Shown one piece after another: positions 63,401-64,000 of a stretch of 64,000 bases of DNA; the first letter of the stretch is position 1, and every line of letters begins with the position of its first letter. Below the pieces are notes generated by a model. That model saw only the letters and a program-made list of their open reading frames with translations, searched no databases and was not told where the DNA came from. Position numbers and translations under genes: made by a program. The stretch spans positions 6,657,270-6,721,269 of the forward strand of contig CM046295.1 in assembly GCA_025267735.1 (NCBI GenBank), given 5' to 3'. The DNA comes from Mactra quadrangularis. Taxonomy: Eukaryota; Mollusca; Bivalvia; Venerida; Mactridae.

Positions 63401-64000
63401 TAAAAACTTTTGCAAAACCTAAACCTATTGTTGAGCCTAAGTTTGGCCCCTACAATCTTATCAAAGTGAAAAAGGGTCTGCCAAGGGATCAAAATTTTGA
63501 TAAAAGATATTACCATGATGCTAAAAAACTTGGGCTGTGCCCCAGAGTAGAAGTGGCCGAACAAGCAAAAAAAGTTGAATATGACATATACCGATATGAA
63601 CGTGAATTTAAACAAAATGAAAATCGGAATGTTCGGACATACGTTGAATCACAATATTTAAACTTAAATCAGATTTATCATCGAAGGAAGAAGCCTGAGC
63701 CGGGAGAAATAAGGCGAATCATCAGTCACAGCCAGATAACCAATAAACAAGTGGGATTGATGAATGCTGCCAGTGGTTATCAAAACGAACAGCCTATAGA
63801 CAGGAACGCTGATCAATACATGAATAGCAGATGTATGAATAACTATGGCAATTCATTGACACCGAAACTTTCATATCGTACATGTAATCAAGATAATGCA
63901 AACCAGTCTTATAGGAGTAATTTAGAACAGGGACTGGTTTACGATCGGGATAAAGAACAATATTATCTATTGGGACTTAGAGAACCACAAGATCCAAATG
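42439..64000 (+). CDS. giant repetitive acidic protein, at least 7,187 residues in one exon, 3' end outside the window
   Basis: An uninterrupted frame from ATG 42,439 (context AAT-ATG-G; in-frame TGA at 42,427) to the window end, partial at its C terminus. Layout by residue: 1-1096 acidic/Ser-rich with a Gly run near 519-531 and hydrophobic helices at 473-484, 861-872 and 914-925; 1097-1233 VSMEKLDDDN repeats; 1603-3120 VTDETPV-type heptads; ~3130-3354 ETQPV; 3780-3860 SDGVISESR; 4031-4066 EEFVERDDKNNV; 4167-4290 a less acidic island; 5445-5585 three ~47-residue units; 5615-5867 Lys/His-rich SHDKI repeats; 6061-6550 ELPGDEKVVPES; 6658-6752 GEGHQIISEGQ; ~6819-7187 basic and aromatic, possibly folded. 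No signal peptide, membrane segment or catalytic motif was seen, so it is probably cytoplasmic. I recognise no family. An upstream exon (20.3 kb) may join at acceptors ending 42,469 or 42,481, making the ATG internal or an alternative start. Giant exons of this style occur in ankyrin, futsch/MAP1, AHNAK and CMYA5 genes, but I see no matching domain. Confidence 0.93.
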   Translation, partial: MEVYIEHIATADLPAWDSFCVLGVGPIVKCSNPPPPVATMSTVNIGFRKKQKSSAKKKLDKSDHDYELPRGMQTPREIIVEEIVNGVVIIKKFIEIEVKHFSTDDSPDVSSCSPCSSRSNQTIDLDSDRFDLGSDRYDIDTSSEADNEALINEMKFRLEELLGIPNEPRSTILISEEALTGPEFDTDCKSSSVSNNGFSLVFDSLSDDVFETETDKSGSLKDLSITCSVHKTKDRNAGTEFGNKSGDIRLPTHRSLDSDITSHTISSEGSSFALWTLFGSESGVDRTEQFIHLTKSGSFDQKNGKTLVSDVESGSGSNSSSPGDNSENKFSKSNRGGSNSSQKQCENEIQSNSMHVLSVNNGKFVKAESGVDIATDKSEDGQTFDNLNHVQGHGDFGGVGNGCRQKKDLYLNNCELNINTNDCNEDESDESVSVSVDLEICVRVSLNEDAATQNVNDLRPGTPVVTDPCVLIAREIVEKVLAAAQPLVAQSTDKALKQRREKPHLSVYDADNDNYGNRGGAGGGGSGGGGARRFSGGSYGSEFRDNDNDNDLDESQSEGFFEQSTDWDGQSDVTSCRELGTHTDVSAATSLERIPGVESLNCSSINLRDEFEAAFDSKSNESVVDFEEFQNELSGPSHRTSEGTSDVMHSSNVEITDGNDLMYLSDNEIGVDNELDKTLDNSIEHVTTMACDVIEEEDEEFECCSESFELDFPKFDITEQPYNVYFTNYPHVSVLSTVMEESESNTTTDSNGTKDTKNDRSCYGDNKKMDRVCFGGVIKADECFYSNDDTTETAAFGDDVDTGETSDGLTVEVGHHTYKYDDDDEDVGVVAVRINDDYGENDDGNDDENYRLEDKFSAEEVEKVLNDLIEEITMNVGEGSEQPSAMAIIIDENDMNAKPSFEYIELTDPDHCDVNVLLSEVLEKVTQNMGDEDEKDETEPHPLAVIVDDESFQNGNKSLSEAVLGIKPRDDLDLVIIAHQESEDSDLGLDDSRGLDSSDDYITCVSSEDEYHYPATDKEDDDGNHDNDDVHFEDTNTEFTEASDNGDCGNGNNGGDKLVSVKHVSEKDSKILMLDSDTEAKYDSIHKSHEFMETTDVSMEKMDDNNISIEKPDDDNVSMEKVDDNNVSIEKLDDDNVSMEKLDDDNVSMEKLDDNNVSMEKTDDNNVSMEKLDDDNVSMDINNVSMEKLDDDNVSMKKMDNNNASMVKLDDNNVSMKKINEYNVSIDKLDENVDNGEEDTETHEKTDIATDKPSEMANKIANDELSEKAADIATDELLHVDQTEIGNSENVKENEDMVRNTDEINDTNSYCVENEIDMTEQTYEETVINMSDENNFSAYEDKLTGIVKNHSMDIPLAINSEEYDSNGDNYTIVKDNVFKSPESNNDFSLNQSTEPIMEINQNNEGNVRSDNENDKVKIDGKHDDAMSHDTVLIKEAAEVNICSNDTIIENSTLENEGIDVDRNSNEKLEPTTNDYTDMLENLSENEDTSTGFITASSSYFEFENAGSNIYTDIKIETLAEIDIEAEDMSKADPNKPDINEESFDIENSDSKDKKSDFDKMHGEPNETQTTETHIEIAETLVVTDENPKDKTHAENDAIVNVTSETFVDETEVYETSVEEAYIEKNESLSVSNETDVTETSVEMIENPFDKTQDNETKFDEAESIETLNMTVETHIDKTNVDINPGEETSVDDTPVDTEVMQVNETHEFATLIGMDDTLLVTNEIPVFKNERYLDELQFDETIADEMSFNKTPVGIDASIIGVTPIDKTPVITDDTEGNKTQMETVKTPVVSGVAQISETSVETDETPIDETPEITDETLIVTDEKHIDKTQFDKSPVVTDVTQAIETPIDEILVVSDETLVVTDEEHVDKTPFKESPVFIDKTHVDVSPIDETPVVTDETLVVTVEMQVVTDDEKQVIKTSIDKTPEVTSETSAVTNRIQFDEVPINETPMVTDETPVAETPINETLLVTDETQVFTDVIEVDKIPINKTPVVTDEIQVDETPIDETLKVTDETPVSETHVVTDEIQVDETPIDKTVVVTDETHIVTDEKQVNETPIDETPINEAPVVTDEIPVVTDAIQVDKTQIDETTVGTDETAVVTNEIQVDETPIDETLVVTDEIQVDQTPIDETPVVTDGIQVNETPSYETQIVTDKTLVVVSKIQVNKTPVDKTTVVTDITLIVTDETLEVTDETLEDTDDTPVVTDETLVVTDITLNVTNDTPVFTDETPVVTEETLVVTDETPEVTNETPVVTNDTLVVTDETLVVTDETMVVTDETKVVTDETMVVTDETMVVTDETLVVTDEPMVVTDDTPVVTDDTPVVTDETLEVTDETLVVTDETPVATDEPPVVTDVIKVNETPINGTMEVTDDILAVDDEIQVNEIPIDETLEVTNETSEVTVETRVLTDEEQVNETPIGETVEVSDEKSLVNDDEIQVNKTQIDETSKITDETLDITDETQVVTNETSEVTDKTQEITDETPKVTDEKLVNEIPINEALVVTDKTPTVMTDETPVVIDETPEVTDETPEVTYETLVVTDETPEVTYETLVVTDETPEVTDETLVVTDETPEVTDETLGVTDETPEVTDETLGVTDETPEVTDETLVVTDETPEVTDETPVDTNETLVVTDETPEVTDETPVDTNETLVVTDETPEVTDETPVDTNETLVVTDETPVVTNETPVVTDETPVVTDETPVVTDEKLVVTDETPMVTDKSLLVTDETPEVTDETLVVTDKTPVVTDETPVVTDETPVVTDETPVVTDETPVVTDETPVVTDETMVVTDETLVVTDETPVVTDEILVVTDETLLVTDEMLLVTDGTLVVNDETPVVTDETPVVTNETLEVTDDTPMVTDDTQVVTDITLEVTDETPVVTDETPMVTDDTPVVTDETLVVTDETLEVTDDTPVVTDDTPVVTDDTPVVTDETLEVTDKTLEVTDKTLVVTDQTPEVTNEMLNVTGETPVVTDETLVVTGEIQVNETPINETLEVTDDEVQINETLVDETPEVSNKTLVVIDETSLVTDNEIQVNKTVDETLEVFNETPVVTDKIQAIETSIDETLVVVDVTPVDETPIIETVVVIDDTHVVTDKIQVYETAFDKTLVVSNKTHAVTEESPINETLVVTEMQPVDIRVEYFETQPVEIQPDETTETQPIKTQPVETQPDETQPVETQPVETQHDETQPVETQPVEMQPDETQPDETQPVETQPVETQRDETQPVNTEPVKTHPDKTQDVETQPDESKLVKTYVETQPVMTPPDETVKTLPVETQTGEAQPDETVETQPGKNVETVETLSVETESVETHPYKKNPDENPDETYVEAQPGETPVETLETQPDETPVVTKIDESQVEIVERQPYKTCIEISKIVKESDAEDHGHIVDVINVVNGLKSSGSVDHTEITVSCEETSKVDKRDKKSALIDARKEDASDKIVGNDFDTTKDAGQMSDKADDFDSDEIVGTVRDTTKEAGLTAAKAEVCDSLSDNSKVNDGSNDASSVNSTVYKKDVNSVGDSGSKKSNNANSNTKEESKSADSGSKKKLKARKSNSESIEYRRKDSKKSVDSVSGSQDSDIFGDIDTNMIGLTKDEVKSEVTRYTKGKPKRESTDVKMVESTYIFSNQQLIIVISEEASHSKPSTSSGKKVAEVSFDESAGLHCIKTAYDKHAVSKSKKPTSIKHESGSTSTSSSSSKSKRKSLKSLKKQERNCNMEESPLSDIDKGKVKERPSSSRGMEPHLKTDKEHLIVEKSEVIDNSFESPSLLPVIESPDEEIVNVDKMVIGSNNIGEGISSDGSISESGSDGVISESGSDGVISESRSDGGISESRSDGVVSESRSDGVISESESDGVISESRSDGVISESGSDCVISKSGSSSEIFETKSVVEICDTGSYAAISESDVDIEHTQCDKDINDTMVMMSSVGNVNDSNTISVVNNEDKDNDNDDKSVKNDEEIIESGDLFVHTGDEVLTEEDGIDESDTVKTDAAIKDPVNNLSINFEELNETIPELNDRRQQIAITNNATELKSDFEVQVNDTIVDNKIDLEEFVERDDKNNVKEFVERYDKNDIEEFVEKDDKNDNFSLANSHCLEKMCESFVENNKSGFTLKNDEQTLLLTEVIAKSEDNVESVTGASNEDYASDVNVHIDDNTTREQGNDKVSEIGVNSGDNVTSEHENDTVSDIGVWKAPRNILPTGTSTKRLCRARSIMVSDANMKFGGLQRKPSLSQICRTSSVYKAVEMSYESQDLSFDRTDTIERALNDNFEKRGSPQSTIYDNVEDEDDDWDVDMDSLKNKITILSNVIGETNCKILLPQNAIDKGLDGASFSLDENRSESHDYLQTSLEAEANNCDIKACEDSTNVEFDEESTAVSDVEAIEEVMEGINLKDEDNTNEEAINADKTEDNKEENLVYVYMTNSQTEEVKIDDVVETKIEINVAEKTNVDIVDLTSEVEEDMSKVVKTEVEINNDTAESNVEICEDFKTEEVEIDNCVETKSDVNVAVKIDFDNVMAGDVESSEATKDEVELIENVKKEAEAENCQPVTGEGTFGEVQSNESATGEVQSNEHAIGVIKSNENVDISKACITETEIIEGVESDTKMNETPKTEVVVQIMVAEKPEISEIVTYDDDNVDPLKTDVVVEIYETTDEKDEIDEIAKNEVVEEINDITKTEEEIKEIHNNEGHMNEVSLTVEKNNESTKTNADNEVSGDTTKMTNLNAYKNTEVEMNEITKTGAEGDMKKAMNIEAEEIALAGEVINEVTKLETENCDVYETDSEKGSIEIAKSKIKGEVDEPVETEPEGATSVRFETIKIEDKNVTKYTEEKADIHISKFDHIANSTQELDDKGKPATNVISLEEERYPEHQQTLNIDVEKTAEDKTKASTSILVEQSDDALLEDDSRYFPNERVEEGHVQNEDQFSVPDQREVSHPRVEVISYIEVIEATSIDSFDGLYLGAQVQDDDVLQINGNVNAVATNVRAQEVDDNNLQMIDNENALDTNIGEVAKAGTEENGNVGDGKAAGSDFVKTVAAYKSPLEEPVIDAVEGRSNEATKTKVEEESNYATKNEIDEAIKIDSSHCEPEAETSNCESVVPKNNDETRIGLVHEENSINSDVGVNKESIEVLVVNDTYIEQPETDSKRQNDGVSDDVMINANSLSDSVSKRVEQANNELELTESEIASKAMDINVTSNELENEVLDATDDVHVPEAVVENNQNKEYDKKTMEMDLPHSTTETEFSNSGSMVPNVTDTAIDDDNIQEKHDKVAASMNDDEVELQCLSVNNDPLAGMSDDSEKVQELSDNKDNDLMVDGNASEANLSDAACHKEIEVNAFPVSQEESGDSNVDEFCESDSKVNEVKHDNTISKLLKNIHLNAGYMNDFTIKKDSSLNQPSDVSDKSDSASNAKGQKSENEDANTFGSSKDNSVDSSASNKKSSREHGIVENKTYTSAESTKVQNITLQKESNETKDTSRKTHSKVSKSKEKRSKDKPKAVSEIDLSIGLGVKPLENMENEADETSRESQSKCSKSKRNRSKDKYIASEEIAISSDTGVIPLENMENESDETLRESRSIVSKSKEKSSKDKQKETGVSPNLDVNPSENVANEVSNSKANERKPQLCHRNTFEVVADVHYSMDEEDCRPKVSKSKKSLDKIDFSKKTSHDKIETSKKSLDHIDVDKKSHNEIDDLKKSHDEIDDLSKSQDKIDDVIIVTDKKDKSRKSREKKDKSKKSHNEIEKHEKCHDEIKGDKKTRDETEGSKKTNDKVNEKSHDQMEASRKSHEKTTEMSCDQIKESNKSYDKVNEKSHDQIEASEKAQEKSFEKSHDKVESSKKSLEKVNEKSHDKKEEGNKSHDKINEKPHDQGEASKSHDRDSKVKLKSSKKAKKSKSKHDKYIPDRLIQGPDYDNTVPGVTEHDNSTDSVDAGQNFMGIEGDIAGSAYVEDSKKKNKKEKSKRVDIPDRFIQGPDYDTNAPSTHEQVAVLPYTDSVMTVECQEPNNSIDMSNADVTSSELASDVEKDASTIDSKNGTGNEIEKAEIGEETSLPENSYSDEDNAENLEQPVPIAELYEENHVVLEPVPYDDNKDVPEIRLPSDEKGVLESELLDNKKVVLEPVPYDDNKDVPEIRLPSDEKVVLESELLDDKKVVHESELPGDEKVVSESDLPGDEKVVLESELLDNKKVVPESELPRDEKVVSESELPRDEKENPESELPDDEKVVTESKLPGDENLVSESELPRDEKVFPEAKLSGDEKVDHESKLPGDEKVVPELPSDENVFPESKLPGDENLVSESELPRDEKVFPEAKLSGDEKVDHESKLPSDEKVVSESKLPGDEKVVPESKLPSDEKLDLESKLPGDEKEVHDPELPGDEKVVPESKLPSDEKVDPESNLPGDEKEVPDPELPGDEKVASESKLSGDEKVDHMSKFPGDEKVVPKSKLPDDEKVDLESKLPGDEKVVPESKLPGDEKEVHDSELLGDEKVVPESKLPGDVILVSESNLPDNEKVDPKSGLPSNENAVPELPGDVVVVPESKLLGDEKVVLESELSCDENVVPETKLPSDEKVVPESELPNDEKEVHESALPPSNQHQYQDLRSRSLSDVLSDGRLPPDGGEVLISARNRTASLGNLTKYKTLTEFDCRKQFFETRGRVSGESQDLSIFREKSRHSIDKNTTTIIDEGQGQQKVIESEGQLPLSEGQDHQVGTQGEGHQIISEGQDHQVGTQGEGHQIISEGHDHQIVTQGEGHQIISEGQGHKIVTQVEGHQIISEGQGDQIGTQGDGHSHVNENDFQTDGRRNSECLQSNNYRRSIEHATIKDMSNLTVVDIDLDGAGEEFEEEVGCVDADVLSVKLKKWLAERRRSSLQGETERFIKEAFPDDICPTPRRMHRLCEQIKRETKRKDSFIRQKNESIEGAAPGSGRDLSIRRYGSAQSQRSVECLDREMTPSHRSRDGSRSRHPSIESIGSRGGGASPKGTPHASPYESMEDLRFKCRKPDFIEVRKCQNEARNRKADFLMNAHLKTFAKPKPIVEPKFGPYNLIKVKKGLPRDQNFDKRYYHDAKKLGLCPRVEVAEQAKKVEYDIYRYEREFKQNENRNVRTYVESQYLNLNQIYHRRKKPEPGEIRRIISHSQITNKQVGLMNAASGYQNEQPIDRNADQYMNSRCMNNYGNSLTPKLSYRTCNQDNANQSYRSNLEQGLVYDRDKEQYYLLGLREPQDPN
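45727..46137 (+). repeat. coding repeat 1: 10-residue VSMEKLDDDN, 14 units
   Basis: 30-bp period. Thirteen full-length or nearly full-length units and one shortened unit (VSMDINN, seven residues, near 45,967). Each pairs a Ser before a basic residue with an acidic tail. Confidence 0.95.
47245..51800 (+). repeat. coding repeat 2: VTDET(P/L)(V/E) heptads, ~1,500 residues
   Basis: 21-bp period. The core at 48,955-51,340 is nearly pure heptads (about 110 units). The flanks mix in 5-7-residue variants such as IQVDETPIDET and IDKTP. Thr and acidic residues dominate, with no aromatic residues over long spans. Higher-order units occur near 50.0-50.45 kb. Confidence 0.95.
51826..52500 (+). repeat. 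coding repeat 3: ETQPV/ETQPD pentapeptides
   Basis: 15-bp period, about 25 good units at 51,835-52,080, then diverged (VKTYVETQPV, ETVETLSVETES). Confidence 0.93.
53776..54018 (+). repeat. coding repeat 4: SDGVISES(R/G) nonapeptide, 9 units
   Basis: 27-bp period, nine contiguous units with very few changes, suggesting recent expansion. Downstream units (SSSEIFETK) decay. Confidence 0.95.
54529..54636 (+). repeat. coding repeat 5: EEFVERDDKNNV, 3 units
   Basis: 36-bp period, three units with K/E, R/K and D/Y exchanges. Confidence 0.9.
58771..59190 (+). repeat. coding repeat 6: three ~47-residue units
   Basis: Units start near 58,771, 58,909 and 59,050. Each runs DETSRES..., then a basic SKSKEKRSKDK core, then (V)xPLENMENE. 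The third is the most diverged. Confidence 0.88.
59281..60030 (+). repeat. coding Lys/His-rich SHDKIE repeat block
   Basis: Irregular 11-20-residue units such as KKSHDEIDDL and NEKSHDQIEAS. It is strongly basic within an otherwise acidic protein and ends in KSSKKAKKSKSK. Confidence 0.85.
60040..60267 (+). repeat. duplicated IPDR(L/F)IQGPDYD motif
   Basis: Two copies, 60,040-60,081 and 60,229-60,267, each directly after a Lys-rich run. The identity of 9 of 11 core residues amid disordered sequence suggests a binding motif. Confidence 0.8.
60619..62088 (+). repeat. coding repeat 7: ELPGDEKVVPES dodecapeptide, ~40 units
   Basis: 36-bp period. Early copies sit in a larger 108-bp duplication (VLEPVPYDDNKDVPEIRLP at 60,577 and 60,685). 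Variants alternate Gly/Ser/Arg before DEK. Antisense frames stay open for the same reason and are not genes. Confidence 0.95.
62410..62694 (+). repeat. coding repeat 8: GEGHQIISEGQDHQVGTQ, about 5 units
   Basis: 54-bp period. At the DNA level each unit carries two or more GAAGGTCA words; the same AAGGTCA words occur in the 20.3-kb exon. Confidence 0.93.

Noticed and set aside
42439..64000. Giant exon of an ankyrin, MAP1/futsch or CMYA5 orthologue
   Set aside because: The exon size and disordered repeats are similar in style, but no ankyrin, ZU5, death, metallo-beta-lactamase-like, FN3 or SPRY sequence is visible in the window. Sequence beyond 64,000 could change this.

Overview
This is AT-rich animal nuclear DNA, most likely from a bivalve or another mollusc. 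The evidence is the spliced genes with GT/AG introns, the long introns, many tRNA-derived SINEs whose far end reads like TTAAAC-CAACAAAC, and interspersed repeats of molluscan type (for example the ATACCCCCGCTTCGAAG...GCGGGGGTAT element). There are no operons, CRISPR arrays or bacterial genes. The species assignment is an inference.

Left part (1-12,349, minus strand): two dihydrofolate reductase (DHFR) genes lie in tandem. The upstream gene (12,349 down to 7,194) is a complete six-exon DHFR of 186 codons. About 2 kb downstream of its stop lies a divergent paralogue: its exons at 5171-5074, 2171-2110 and 1356-1245 share splice phases with exons 1-3 of the first gene, and the rest runs off the left edge. 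A 5'-truncated L1-type LINE sits in the paralogue's first intron. It is flanked by an unusually long target duplication (about 250 bp) whose edge falls inside the splice donor.

Middle part (12,350-42,438): mostly non-coding and full of repeats. It holds SINEs of several families, small inverted-repeat DNA elements (two with clear TTA target duplications), a perfect 61-bp palindrome, a (TCA)n microsatellite and several minisatellites. One convincing coding exon lies here (20,288-21,056): 256 codons of acidic, serine-rich, disordered-looking protein ending at a splice donor.

Right part (42,439-64,000, plus strand): one uninterrupted reading frame fills the last 21.5 kb and leaves the window still open. 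It encodes at least 7,187 residues (roughly 0.8 MDa) in what appears to be a single exon. The protein is largely disordered and acidic and contains at least eight different in-frame tandem-repeat arrays with units of 5, 7, 9, 10, 12, 18 and about 47 residues, plus a lysine-rich block. Non-repetitive islands lie between them, and an aromatic/basic C-terminal segment may be folded. Three short amphipathic helices fit the loose consensus for binding the PKA regulatory subunit, and basic RRxS-type sites lie elsewhere. I do not recognise the family. The 20,288 exon shares words (EGEGH, QDLR, basic RRSS-type sites) and a compatible splice phase with it, so it is probably an upstream exon of the same gene across a 21-kb intron. 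This giant gene is the most interesting object in the window.
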